DNA of 64,000 nucleotides from JAWKTV01 sp041398905 (GCA_041398905.1 JAWKTV010000004.1:310001-374000), one strand, 5' to 3'. Counted from the stretch's first letter, positions 10,095-20,444 are shown. Made by a program: numbers and translations. The notes: a model not told the origin generated them from the sequence alone.

Positions 10095-12382
10095 TCACTG
10101 ATTCGACGATGCCGCCGCCTCGGAGCCACTCGCTGGCTCCGAGGCTTTTTCATTGACGGACGCCGCGTCGTCGGTATTACCCACCGCAGACTCCGCCTCT
10201 GGTGCGTCTTCGGTCGACGGGTTGGCAGCCGGGTCCGTGTCGGCAGGCGTGCCGGGCTCCGCAGGCTCGGTAGCCGGTGATGGCGCACCATTCGCCGCCG
10301 GATCGCCGCCAGCCTCGTCCGCGCCGGCCGGAGCACTGGCCTCCGTCGACTCCACAGGAGCCGCGTCGCCAGCGGGGGACTGGGGTCTTGGGCCGATGCC
10401 GGGAATCCCTGGCAGCTCGAATGGCAGCCCGCCCGGGAAGGCACCACCGCCCGCCGCCGGAGCCTCACCGGCCGCCGATTTTGGCTCGACCAACTGGGCT
10501 CGGCTGACACGCAGCTCCTCGAACACGTCTGCGGGGATGACGTAGTACCATTCGGCGAACCGGTCATTCAGCCGCTTCACGCGGGCGCGACCCTCGGTGA
10601 CCCGCTTGTTGTACTCTTCGATCCGAACCTCGTATCGCTTGAGTTCCACCTCGTACTGCTTGAGCGCGGCGTCGTAGTCGTCATTGGCCGTCCGCTCGCG
10701 AATGACCGGCGGCGTGCTGGTAGCTGGTGTGGCGGGAGCGGCTGCTTCAGCCGCGTCGTCCTGCGGCTCAGGGTTGGGGGCGGTGGTCTCCGCCGCCGGT
10801 GACTCCTCGGTAGACGTTCCACCCGCGGGAGCCGCGGGTTCTGCCGCCGGTGTGGTTGGCTCAGTCTCAGCCGCTGGGGCAGTCTCAGTCTCCGTCGTTG
10901 ACTCAGTCTCCGTCTCGGCACCGTCGTCGCAGTTTGCGTCGTCAGGAGTTTCGGCTGTCGTCGCCTCGGGGGCGTCTCCGGTGGCGGGCGACTCGTCCGC
11001 TGCGGCTGGCTGGTCGACGGTGGCGGGCGGCTCGGGATTCGTTGGCTCGCCCTCCGGGGCTGGTTGCGACGCCGCATCGCTGGCCGGGTCTGCGGCGGGA
11101 GTGTCGTTGGGGGCTTCGCCAGGGGGCGTGGGCTTCGTTGGCGGGGCCGGCTTCGGTCCGAGCAGCGACTCGTCGAACATCGCTTCGACAATCACGTACC
11201 GGTTTCGACTCCCGTCCGCATCGGCGGTGTCCTCAGCATCGCTGCCGGCTTCGGCCGACGCGGATGCGTCGTCGTCGCCGACTTCCACCGCCAAGTCGGA
11301 TCCGGTGAAGACCTCGCCGAATCGCAGCGTGTAGCTGACGCCGTCCTGCGTACCGGCCTCGACCTCGCCTTCGTTGGCAAACAGGTCGCCCGTTGAAGTA
11401 GAAGCCGTGCCGCAACAGATCCTGCTGGACCTGCAGCGCTGCACATCGCTAATCGCGCCGTCAGTGAAGAACTGGACGAGTGCTGCTGGCTTGCGGCGAA
11501 TTCCGACGATTTGCAGGTTCGCGAGCGCCCGTCCCATCGCGGCGATGACCGACGACTTGACCTGCTCCTGTTCAGGGTCGATCCCCTTCAGCACCCACGG
11601 CGAACTGCCGGTTTCGCGTGTCAGCTCGCTGACATCCCCCTCTTCAATCTTGCCAAGTTCCTCGTTGACGGAGTACTGGTTGACAACGATGCGACGGAGG
11701 TCGATGGTCGACAGTTCGAGCAGATCCTTCTCGATCCAGTCACGGAAGCGGGTGGAGACGTCAATCGCGACATCGGCCACGAAGACGCGGACATCGTCGG
11801 GTGTGCGGACGTAGTAGCGGCCGGTCTTTCCTGCTTGCCGCCGGTGGCTCCGGCCCCTGCTGCGCCAGCAGGTCGTCCTCGTCGACGTCGACCTCGCCGA
11901 CCCGCTTGCCGATGATGTAGTCGGCGAGGGTCTGGTCCTTTTCAAAGATGGTGATGCGGGTGCCGGTCTGTCCCGGCCCCTGCGAGGCGGCTTCTTCGAG
12001 TGGATCGACGACGCCGAACTTGGCGTGCGACGACTTCTGTTCGCTGGCGACCGGCCCGGCGCTGCACTCCCATCGCCGAAGCCGCCGCCCGCGCGAGCTG
12101 CCGCTCACCATCGGCGGGGTAGTTCTGATGCGACGGGATCACCCACTGTCCGTCGTTGTTGCGGACCTCAAAGCGTTCGACCTGATTGGTGAGCGAATTC
12201 CAGGCGGCGACGCGAATCGCGGTCGCCTTCGCGGGTTCGATGAACGTGGGGTAAAACAGCTCGCCGACGTCACTATACCCCGCGACCGTCGGCGGGCGGG
12301 TCATGATGTGCGCGAAGATCGCTCCAATCACCGCGAGGGACGCGGCAATAACGAACACCAGCGTGCGGGTCATCTGGTTCAT
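10095..12382 (-). CDS. DUF4340 domain protein of a Gld-like ABC cluster
   Basis: An N-terminal membrane anchor (residues about 5-25, T-L-V-F-V-I-A-A-S-L) leads into a DUF4340-type region repeated along the protein (segments such as V-G-E-L-F-Y-P, F-E-V-R-N-N-D-G-Q-W, G-R-Y-Y-V-R-T-P-D). Two low-complexity stretches very rich in Ala, Pro, Glu and Thr follow (about 10690-11160 and 10100-10480), split by a charged helical block (A-L-K-Q-Y-E-V-E-L-K-R-Y-E). About 760 residues in all. Frame changes are needed near 12075, 11860 and twice around 11400-11440. DUF4340 proteins usually follow GldG-like subunits, as here. They are thought to be extracytoplasmic parts of an ABC system of unknown substrate. 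The start M-N-Q-M-T is chosen for the membrane segment directly after it. Confidence 0.75.
10117..10150 (+). terminator. Strong terminator of the coiled-coil gene, inside the 3' end of the opposite gene
   Basis: A perfect 11-bp stem, GCCTCGGAGCC (10117-10127) with GGCTCCGAGGC (10135-10145), a seven-base loop, then TTTTT. The U-run is on the plus strand only. The hairpin lies within the last codons of the convergent DUF4340 gene. Confidence 0.88.
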
Positions 12383-12466
12383 GGCAACGACATATCCGCG
12401 GAAACAAAGGATGCGCCGAACAGATCGGCGACGGAATTCATCATGCAATGGAACGTTGTCACCGAG

Positions 12467-15144
12467 TCAGCGGTGCAGCCCCTTGACCATCCGCTCCTTG
12501 GCGATGCCCCGCTGCTCTCCCAGCAGGCGGAAGCCCAGGACCATCAAGCCGACCGCCAGCGGCAGCAGCGGCGGGATAATCAGCGCCTGCACGCGGACGA
12601 GCGACTCGATCTCCTTGATGTCCTCGTTGGCCTCGATCCGCTGCCGGCGAATCTTGGCGTCGGTCTCAAGCTGGACCTGCTCGATCTCATTGCGAATTTG
12701 CCGCCCCATCACTTCCCGAGTGACGGCGACTCGCCGACCCTTTTCGCCGTCATCCAGTTTCGGGTTCAAGGAAATCTTCTTGACCTCTTCGTCCAGCCGC
12801 GACTGGGCATCCTCGACGCGTTTTCGGCCTGCTTGCGGGCTTCCTGAATCGTCGTCGTCAGATTGCGCTGGAGCGCGCTCGCGGCGAAGCTCGACTTCCT
12901 CGAGTTCGCGCTTGCCGGCGATACCGGCCTCGCAGCGTGAGAAACTCGTCGTTGCCCGCCAGGCTGTCGACGCAGTTGAGCAGCAGCAGCACGTTGTCGA
13001 TCGTCAGGTCGACGTCCTGCCGCTCCCACAGATCGAACAGTCGGTCCCCCATGAATTCCAGGTCCGACAGCACGATCGCGTTGACGCCGTGTTCGTCCTT
13101 CGAGCTGATGCGGGCGCCGATGATGTAGTCTTGCTGCTGCTCGGGCTTCGAGACGGTGTGCTGCAGCGCGCCCCCAGGGGGAACGGCTGTCCCTGTCCCG
13201 GCAGCCCGCCGGACCAACCAAACATGTCGTCGATGCTCGTCACACCGGTCGTCTTGCGACGCGTCCGCAAGAGCGGCGTGAAGTCGAGATTCGACTTCGG
13301 GTCGCGACCGATATGACCGGCGTTGAGTACCAGGATTTCCTGGAACGGCCGGGTGATGGGGCTGTCGGCATTGAGGCAGGGTTCTCGCGGTTCGGCCGGT
13401 CGCTCGTCAGAAACATAAACTCGGGAGACAACTGCTCCTGGTAGATCGGGTGCGGATTGAACAGGTCGTACACGACCTCGTCGTACTTCCAACTGATGCC
13501 CAGTGTTTTGAGCAGCTCGCGCAGGGCCGGTTTGCTGGATGCCGAGTTGGTGCCGGTTCGCGGGTTCGTCCACCCCGGGTACATCGACAGGTAGGGGATC
13601 GACATCGGGTAGGCATCTTCGATGATGAGCACCGGCCGGCCGGACTTCACATAGTCGACCAGATGTTGAATCTGATCGTTCTCCAGCGCGGAGGGAATCG
13701 CGGCGAGCAGCACATCGAACGCCTCCTCGATCGGCTGGCTGGGATCGACGTTGCGGACGTTGTATTGCTTCCGCAGTTCCTGCACGATCCGCCATTCCTG
13801 CGCCTGCACAGGCCGGCCGTCGGGACCGACGCCGCTGCCGATCAAGTCGGCGGGCGTTGCGAGGATGCCCAGCACCAGCCGCTGATCCTCCAGCACCGTG
13901 CCGATCGATCGCGCGAGCTCGTACTCGACGGGGGTCCCCTTGTCGAAGAACGGAATCACCACCTGATCGGTGTTACTGCGAACGACGGCCCCCATGAAGA
14001 TCGTCGAACTGATGATGCGGCCGCGTTCTTCAAAGTCGCGCGAGACGGGGTTGATCCCCCAGTCGCGAGCCTCTTCGGCCTCTTTCGTGGCGTCATCGGT
14101 GGCGACCATGCGGACCCGCAGCTTTCCGCCGCCCAGCCGGTCAAGCTGGCTGAGCACGCCGTACAGATTCTTCTGCACCTGCAGGAACTGTTCGGGAACG
14201 TTCGGAGTGATGTAGGCGTCGATCGTGATCGGGTTTTTGTCGTCGATCCGTTCGATGTTCTTCAGGGTGGTCGGGTTGAGCGTGAAGAGACGCTCGGCCG
14301 TCAGATCGAGCCGCATCGACGCCGCCTTCGAGCCGATGTAACTGAGCGAAATGACGATCACCGCCAGCGCGACGACGCGCACCGCGTACTGCCAGCCGTA
14401 GCTGACCCCCCAGGGGCTGCCGCCCCAGTGCCGCCGCGCAACGACCACCGCGTTCAGGTAGAGAAAGAAGACGGTCAACAGGGCGAAGTAGATCAGGGCG
14501 TTGACTGGGATGATCCCCAGCGTGAAGAACTCGAGGTTTCCGCCGATACTCAGCGGCTCGTGGAAGTTCAGCAGGTTCTTGAGGAAGTCCATGCCCGGAA
14601 AGCGATCGATGTACACCGGCACTGCCGAGAACATCGCCCCGAGCACGAAGGCGACCGAGGAACTGGTCGTCAGCACCGAGGCGAACATGCCGATCGCGAC
14701 CATCGCTGCGCCGGCCACCCAGTAGCCTACGAACGTCGAGGTGATCACCCCCCAGTCGGGATCACCAATCCACGCCAGCACGATGGCGTGCGACAACGAG
14801 AACCCCACGACCACCGTGTAGGTGAACAGGCCCGCGAGATACTTGCCAACCAGAATCTCCCAGTCGGCCCCGGGCAGGGTGAACAGCAGCTCGTCGGTGC
14901 CCAGCTTCTTCTCGTCCGACCACATCGACATGGTGATGGCCGGGACGATGAAGATCAGCAGTTGCGGAAACCACTTGGTCAATTCGTCCAGGCTCGCCTC
15001 GTTCTTCGCGAAGAAGTCGTCGCTGAACGCGGCGAACGCGCCGGCCGAGACGAACGCGATGATGAACAGGTAGCCCAGAATGCTCGAGAAGAAGCTCAGG
15101 ACATTCCGGCGAAAGACCGCCCAGATGACATGTGTGCGGAACAT
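12467..15144 (-). CDS. ABC-2 permease fused to GldG-like auxiliary domain
   Basis: The first 260 residues form an ABC-2 permease with six or so membrane segments (F-F-S-S-I-L-G-Y-L-F onward). A further transmembrane helix (V-R-V-V-A-L-A-V-I-V-I-S-L) leads into a long extracytoplasmic GldG/ABC_transp_aux domain (I-T-I-D-A-Y-I-T-P-N-V-P near its start). A Lys/Glu-rich helix and a C-terminal membrane segment end the protein. GldF and GldG are separate proteins in Bacteroidota; here they are one chain of about 890 residues. At least five frame corrections are needed (near 13390, 13190, 12921, 12872 and 12824). The gene sits between the ATPase and DUF4340 genes on the same strand, so the three probably form one transport complex. 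The substrate is unknown. Confidence 0.8.
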
Positions 15145-15156
15145 CTATTGCAATGT

Positions 15157-15170
15157 GGGTATTGAGTATT
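15157..15170 (+). repeat. Two tandem heptamers in the ABC cluster spacer
   Basis: GGGTATT followed by GAGTATT, in the 59-base spacer between the ATPase gene and the permease gene. They fit the heptamer consensus seen in the inverted-repeat elements at 30493-30563 and 38429-38557, but no opposite arm is present here. Confidence 0.45.
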
Positions 15171-15203
15171 GGGGAGAAACGACGACTCGCGTGACGCGGA
15201 TCG

Positions 15204-15953
15204 TCAAGAGGCGGCTTCCATCGCCTTCGCCTGATCGGCGCCCGTCGGGCCGCCGGTCATGATGCGGAAGCGTTCTTCCAGGTCGTCGGACCCAGCCGCC
15301 ATTCCGGCGACGGTCCCGTCAAAGACCAGCTTCCCCAGGTTGATCAGAATCACACGATGACAAACCGCCTTCACCTCCGCGAGAATGTGCGTCGAGAGGA
15401 GAATCGTCTTCGTCTCGCCCAGCGAACGAATCAGGTCGCGGACCTGAAACGTCTGGTTGGGATCGAGTCCGCTCGTCGGCTCGTCAAGAATCAGCACCTC
15501 GGGATCATGCAGCAGCGCGTGGGCCATGCCCACCCGCTGCCGATACCCGCGTGACAGCTTGCCGATCGTTTTGCCCCAAACGTCGGCCAAGGCGCACTTT
15601 TCGGCGACATACTCGAGGCGATCCGCGAGTTTCGGGGATGTCATACCCCGCGCGGTGCCCAGATACTTGAGCAGGCTGACCGGCGTCATCTCGTTGTACA
15701 GCGGCCCGTTCTCGGGCAAGTAGCCAATCAGCTTGCTGGCCGCGATGCGATCGGTGAAGACGTCGTGCCCCCCAATCCGCGCCCGGCCCCGGCTCGGAGC
15801 AAGGTAGCCGGTCAGCAGCTTCATCGTCGTGGACTTCCCGGCACCGTTCGGCCCGAGGAACGCCGCCACCTGACCACGTGGAACTGAGAAGTTGACATCC
15901 TGCGTGGCCGCGAAGTTGCCATAGAACTTGCTCAGTCCCATCGCCTCAATCAT
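15204..15953 (-). CDS. ABC transporter ATP-binding protein, GldA-like
   Basis: 249 residues. Walker A G-P-N-G-A-G-K-S-T, Q-loop region Y-L-P-E-N, signature L-S-R-G-Y-R-Q-R-V, Walker B V-L-I-L-D-E-P-T-S-G-L-D, and H-switch L-S-T-H-I-L are all present. The C-terminal extension is short. The start at 15953 (M-I-E-A-M) has a GGCGAGG element just before it; ATGs at 15980 and 15998 are in frame but precede the fold. It is the first gene of the ATPase, permease-GldG, DUF4340 set and drives its transport cycle. Confidence 0.9.
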   Translation of the reverse strand: MIEAMGLSKFYGNFAATQDVNFSVPRGQVAAFLGPNGAGKSTTMKLLTGYLAPSRGRARIGGHDVFTDRIAASKLIGYLPENGPLYNEMTPVSLLKYLGTARGMTSPKLADRLEYVAEKCALADVWGKTIGKLSRGYRQRVGMAHALLHDPEVLILDEPTSGLDPNQTFQVRDLIRSLGETKTILLSTHILAEVKAVCHRVILINLGKLVFDGTVAGMAAGSDDLEERFRIMTGGPTGADQAKAMEAAS

Positions 15954-16251
15954 CGCCTCGCCCTGCGTCTCTTCCGGCATCGATCTCCGACCTCGCACTA
16001 CAAAACCACTAATCGGGAAGTCTCACGGGAGCGAGTGCGAACAGCCGGTCTTCGCCGAGGCCAACCTCGCGAACCGAATCGACTCGAAAGAATTGCGTGA
16101 CTCGCTCACGGAGCACGTAGCAAATCGTACGCTGCGATGCACAACAAAGCCACCAGGCCGAGCCGCGGCTTCCGTCCAAGACGGCCAACGACGGTCCGAC
16201 CTCTACCTTCCGCACTCGGCATCTCAAGTACCGGGCGCATCCAACACAGAT

Positions 16252-16324
16252 TACCCCCAAGGGGATTTGAACCCCTGTCTTTGGACTGAGAATCCAATGT
16301 CCTGGGCCTCTAGACGATGGGGGC
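16252..16324 (-). tRNA. tRNA-Glu(CUC)
   Basis: The acceptor GCCCCCA pairs with TGGGGGT, and the discriminator is A. The anticodon loop TTCTCAG sits in the stem TTGGA/TCCAA and gives anticodon CTC. The T-arm is AGGGG-TTCAAAT-CCCCT. CCA is not encoded. It lies alone between the ABC ATPase gene and the divergent aminotransferase gene. Confidence 0.95.
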
Positions 16325-16507
16325 GTCTGGAGAACGTTCTAGTTGGGACGCCCGGAACTGTCAAACGTGCGGTCCGCAGTCCACGAGCGAGGGTCTGCAG
16401 TTGGATGCTGTGAGGCCCCGCATTTTCGCGATCCTGCCACGCCACGGGGGACTTGCTACACTCTTTCGCAATCCGACTTACCGCCACTGCTGATTCCGGA
16501 GTTTCTC

Positions 16508-17704
16508 ATGTCAGCCGCCCCGTTGTGTCCGCCGCGTCGAGTCCTGATGGGACCTGGGCCGAGTGACGTCACGCCGCGCGTCCTGGCGGCCCTCGCCGCT
16601 CCCACGGTCGGGCACCTCGACCCGTATTTCCTGCAATTGATGAACGGTTTGCAGCAGATGCTCCGCGAGGTCTTCTGCACGCAGAACCGCTTGACCATCG
16701 CCGTGAGCGGCACGGGCAGCGCGGGCATGGAGGCGTGCGTCGTCAACCTGATCGAGCCCTCCGACCGGATGCTCGTGTGCGTCAACGGCGTGTTCGGCGG
16801 CCGCATGGCCGACGTCGCCGGCCGCTGCGGTGCCGAGGTCACGAAGCTTGAACGCCCGTTCGGTGAAGTCTTCGACCCCGCTGAGATTGAAGCGGCGATG
16901 AAGCAGCATCATCCCAAGGTGGTCGGCATCGTCCATGCGGAGACATCCACCGGTGCCCTGCAGCCTCTGGAGGAAATCTCGCGCATCGTCCACGACCACG
17001 GCGGGCTGCTGCTGGTCGACTGCGTGACGTCGCTGGGAGGGCTGCCGGTCGAGATTGACGGGTGGAACATTGACGCCGCGTACTCCGGCACGCAGAAATG
17101 CCTGAGCTGCCCGCCCGGACTCGCTCCGGTCACCTTCAGCGGTCGCGCATTGGAGGTGATCAACACCCGCCAGACCAAAGTCGCCAGTTGGTATCTCGAC
17201 ACGACCATGCTCGCGAACTACTGGAGCGATCTGTCTCGGGCGTACCACCATACCGCGCCGATCAACATGAACTACGCGCTGTACGAGGCATTGCGCGAAG
17301 TGCTGGAGGAAGGTCTTGCCGCACGGCATGCCCGGCATCGCCGCAATCACCTCGCGCTGCGGGCGGGGCTCGAAGCGATCGGCATCGAGTACGCCGTGCC
17401 GGAATCGCACCGACTGCCCATGCTCAACGCGGTCCGCATCCCCGAGGGCGTCGACGACAAGGAAGTTCGCGGACGGCTGCTGCAGGAGTATGGAATCGAG
17501 ATCGGCGGCGGACTGGGGCCGATGGCGGGGAAGACCTGGCGAATTGGCTTGATGGGAGCCAGCTCGACTCCGGGGCATGTGCTGCTGTTCCTCGCCGCGC
17601 TGGAGGCTTGCCTGCAACGCGCGGGGCGTGCGTCCATCACCGCGGGGGCGGGCGTCGCGGCGGCGAATGCCTGTTACGCATCCGAGGTCGGGGGAGCCGG
17701 CTGA
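16508..17704 (+). CDS. Class V aminotransferase (alanine-glyoxylate / serine-pyruvate type)
   Basis: 398 residues. This is a PLP-dependent fold type I enzyme. The N-terminal G-P-G-P-S-D motif, the V-S-G-T-G-S-A-G loop that binds phosphate, the Asp at about 171 (L-L-V-D-C-V-T-S) and the PLP lysine at about 197 (S-G-T-Q-K-C-L) are all there. The C-terminal G-G-G-L-G-P-M-A-G-K segment matches the alanine-glyoxylate family. It probably moves an amino group to glyoxylate or pyruvate; the substrate pair cannot be decided from sequence. Its last 31 bases overlap the convergent DedA gene. Confidence 0.88.
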   Translation: MSAAPLCPPRRVLMGPGPSDVTPRVLAALAAPTVGHLDPYFLQLMNGLQQMLREVFCTQNRLTIAVSGTGSAGMEACVVNLIEPSDRMLVCVNGVFGGRMADVAGRCGAEVTKLERPFGEVFDPAEIEAAMKQHHPKVVGIVHAETSTGALQPLEEISRIVHDHGGLLLVDCVTSLGGLPVEIDGWNIDAAYSGTQKCLSCPPGLAPVTFSGRALEVINTRQTKVASWYLDTTMLANYWSDLSRAYHHTAPINMNYALYEALREVLEEGLAARHARHRRNHLALRAGLEAIGIEYAVPESHRLPMLNAVRIPEGVDDKEVRGRLLQEYGIEIGGGLGPMAGKTWRIGLMGASSTPGHVLLFLAALEACLQRAGRASITAGAGVAAANACYASEVGGAG

Positions 17705-18634
17705 TCGCCGGCATCGGCCGCGCTGACGGCCGACTCAGCTCGGGATTTGCCGAGGTCGATGACCTGTTTGTCGAGCAGGTCTGCACCCGCTTCGAGCACC
17801 TGCTCCTCCTGCTTGCGGTGGTCCCACAGGTAGTGGATGACCAGCAGCACGACAATCACCATCCCCAGGATGCCGAACAGCACCTGATGACTGAGGTCGA
17901 GCCGCTTCCTTCAGTTTGTCGGTGAAGTAGTAGGCGACCCAGAAGCTGATCGGGACGCTGAGCAGCGCCGCGGCACCGTCCATCGCCAGAAAGGTCCAGA
18001 ACGACGCCCGCATCGACCCGGCAGTGAGAAATAACGGTGCGCGGATGCCCGGCAGGAAGCGGGCGACGAAGATGATCCACGCACCATATTTCTGGAAGGC
18101 GGCCTCGATCTTTTCCTTCCGTTCGACTGTGAGCAGCTTGCGGGTCAGCCGATGCTCGAGCATGTGGCTGCCCCACCGGCGACCAAGCAGAAACATGACG
18201 CTGTCTCCCGCCAGCACACCGAACATCAGGGCCGCCAAGGCAGGCCAGGGTTGCAGGTGACCCGTGCGCGCCAGCACGCCGGACGCCAGAATCGGAACCT
18301 CCTCCGGCAACGGCAAGCCCATTCCGCAGAGCAGCAGCACGCCGATAATCGCGACGTAGGTGAATCGTGAAATCAAGCTGCCGACCTGACTGCTGGTCAG
18401 TTCGTCGGCAAGGTTTCCCGCTTCGGGAGCGGTCGGTTCGTCAGCGGCGGCCGGGGGGACGGCGGCATCAGCGGCGGTGCTTACACCACCCGACGGCGCG
18501 GCATCCCGAGGGGACGACGCTGGGGCTGGCACGCTGCCGGTGCCTTGCGCCGAGACGATGGGACTGAGCCATAGCAGCCAGGCCGCGGCGGCGAACAGCC
18601 CGACGAAACAGGCCTCGATGAATCGACTCCGCAT
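17674..18634 (-). CDS. DedA-family membrane protein
   Basis: A signal-like first helix is followed by a Pro/Ala-rich spacer of about 50 residues, then the DedA (SNARE-associated) core. The core has G-M-G-L-P-L-P-E-E-V-P near the first re-entrant loop and F-V-A-R-F-L-P-G-I-R-A-P as the conserved amphipathic motif. Two to three further membrane segments follow. A cytoplasmic tail rich in Glu/Asp/Gln ends the protein. One frame correction near 17903 joins the core to its last helix (F-G-I-L-G-M-V-I-V-V-L-L). DedA proteins act as membrane lipid scramblases or transporters. Its 3' end overlaps the aminotransferase gene tail to tail. Confidence 0.85.
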
Positions 18635-18751
18635 GAGTTCCTCCTGACTGGGCGGCTTGGCGTCCTTGGGGGAACAATCGTGACTTTGTCACGGAGTTGC
18701 AAGCGGAGAGCGCACGGTGACCCGCCCTGCGGAAACGCCGCCTTGGAAGCG

Positions 18752-19894
18752 TCAAGGTTGGCTGGTCGACTCGCCCTCAGGCTGATCCGGCGACGTGATG
18801 CGCTTCACCCACAGGCGGTCCCAATTCGCCGTCTCCCAGTTGTCCCGGGTGATGAACGAGCGGACGCGCAGCTCGTCGTGATCGGTGCCTGGAAGATCGT
18901 GAATCTCGACGTAGAGGAATCCATGAGCCAGCCCGACCGGCTGGCCATTGTGCAGCTTGGAAGCTCCCGCGTCATCGGGATCGAAGCTGCTGATGCCGTC
19001 GACATCCGAGCCAATCCGCGTGCCGTCCCAGACGCGGTGCCTGGGCGGCGAGCCATGCGTGTGACCGTTGAAGATGGCCACCACGTTGTACTCGCGAATC
19101 GATTCGTGGTAGGCGGCGAGGTCTTCGGCCGGCCAGTCGAACTCCGGGGCATCGAGGTGCAGGTGGTGCGAGATGATCACCGGTCGGCCGCTGTCGCCGA
19201 CGCAAGTCGCAAGGTCGTCCCGCAGGAATTCGAGGCTCGCCCGAGGGGCGTAATGATGATCCTCCCGTCGCTGTTCACCCGCCCCGACGAACATGCCGAG
19301 ATTGATGAAATGGACCGGCCCCCAGTCCCACGAATAGTGCAGACCGTTGCCCGAGACGTTGACGACCCCCGGACGGGTCTTGTTCCGCTCGATGATCGCC
19401 TCCACCACGAAGCTGTCGCCCTGCGGTCCATCGTGGTTGCCGTGGATTTCGTAGACCGGTAGCGGGATGCGGCCGTCGGTGCCGTTCAAACCGTAGTCGG
19501 TCAGGTAGCGTTGCCACTCGAAACGCTGCATGGCGGGATACGGTCCGCCGTTCTTGTCGAGACTGTCGATGAGGTCACCGGTGTTGATCAGCCCGCGCAG
19601 TTCGGTCGAGACCACGCCGCCGCCCATCGCTTCCGGCAACGCGGTGCCCGGCAGTTCGAGCACGCGTCGGACAAAGCCACTGTTGGCCTGCTGCGAGAGC
19701 GGATCGAGCCGCTCGGGATGCTCCGAATGCTCGGCGAGATACTGAGGATCGCCGCAGACAATGAAGGCGATGGGCTGTTTGGGTGTGGACGGCGGCTGGC
19801 CGGACTGAGCAAGTACCGATCCTGCCAGGCACCCGGCCAACAGCAGGCAGCAGACCACCGAGGAGGATCGGGCTTCAGTTCTGGCAGCGGGCAT
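18752..19894 (-). CDS. Exported calcineurin-like metallophosphoesterase
   Basis: 380 residues from the ATG at 19894. The N-terminus has a Leu-rich core ending L-L-A-G-C, a possible lipobox; cleavage by signal peptidase I after V-L-A is the alternative. Metal ligands of the calcineurin fold are visible: V-C-G-D-P-Q, N-T-G-D-L, G-N-H-D, an I-S-H-H pair, and G-H-T-H-G. The substrate is unknown. The start overlaps the last 20 bases of the thioesterase gene upstream, so the two are probably co-transcribed and translated together. Confidence 0.85.
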   Translation of the reverse strand: MPAARTEARSSSVVCCLLLAGCLAGSVLAQSGQPPSTPKQPIAFIVCGDPQYLAEHSEHPERLDPLSQQANSGFVRRVLELPGTALPEAMGGGVVSTELRGLINTGDLIDSLDKNGGPYPAMQRFEWQRYLTDYGLNGTDGRIPLPVYEIHGNHDGPQGDSFVVEAIIERNKTRPGVVNVSGNGLHYSWDWGPVHFINLGMFVGAGEQRREDHHYAPRASLEFLRDDLATCVGDSGRPVIISHHLHLDAPEFDWPAEDLAAYHESIREYNVVAIFNGHTHGSPPRHRVWDGTRIGSDVDGISSFDPDDAGASKLHNGQPVGLAHGFLYVEIHDLPGTDHDELRVRSFITRDNWETANWDRLWVKRITSPDQPEGESTSQP

Positions 19895-20315
19895 GAGATT
19901 CTTCGACGTTCGGAAGGAGACGCAGGTAGTCATCTGGAATGACGATCGATTCCAGCTTGCCGTCTTCGCCGCACAGGCAGCAGGCGGTTTTCATTCGCCC
20001 CTGCGCCAGCTCCTGATCACCGCAGCGAAACGTCGCGACGTAGCAGATCGACTTCATGCCGATCCGCTCGATGGTCAACTCGACGGTAATCAGATCCTCG
20101 TATCGGGCTGGTGCCCGGAAGTTGCAGGACGCGGAAACGCGGGGCCAGCCGATATACCGCCCGTCGTCCATCCGCCGCATGATCGACAGCCCGCTGGCCC
20201 GGTAGAACTCATGCTCGGCTTCCTCCATCCAACGATAGAAGTTGGCGAAATGGACGATGCCCGCCATGTCGGTCTCGAAGAACTGGACACGGCGAGTGGT
20301 CTGGAAGTGCGACAT
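19875..20315 (-). CDS. Hot-dog acyl-CoA thioesterase (4HBT/YbgC type)
   Basis: 146 residues, usual length for the 4-hydroxybenzoyl-CoA thioesterase family. The signature Asp followed by A-G-I-V-H-F-A-N-F-Y-R-W lies at about residues 16-28, with the conserved E-A-E after it. No membrane segment. It probably hydrolyses an acyl-CoA or acyl-ACP thioester; the acyl group cannot be inferred. The next gene starts inside its last codons. The C-terminal Cys-rich part (C-C-L-C, then C) is slightly unusual. Confidence 0.85.
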   Translation of the reverse strand: MSHFQTTRRVQFFETDMAGIVHFANFYRWMEEAEHEFYRASGLSIMRRMDDGRYIGWPRVSASCNFRAPARYEDLITVELTIERIGMKSICYVATFRCGDQELAQGRMKTACCLCGEDGKLESIVIPDDYLRLLPNVEESHARCQN

Positions 20316-20404
20316 GGGGCGCGGTGGAAGGACGGCAAAGCATGCCGCGAACAGGTAACGAGGCGCGACGGAGAAACGCAGGAGATGTTCCAGAAACCGA
20401 AGCC

Positions 20405-20444
20405 CAAAAACAAGCGACGCCCGCCGGAGATCCGGCGGGCGTCG
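20405..20444 (-). terminator. Terminator of the ArsR-type gene
   Basis: A perfect 14-bp stem (20415-20428 with 20431-20444) around a two-base centre. On the minus strand it is followed by CTTGTTTTTGG. It lies 60 bases past the stop of the ArsR-type gene and before the start of the thioesterase gene region, so it separates the two units. Confidence 0.88.
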
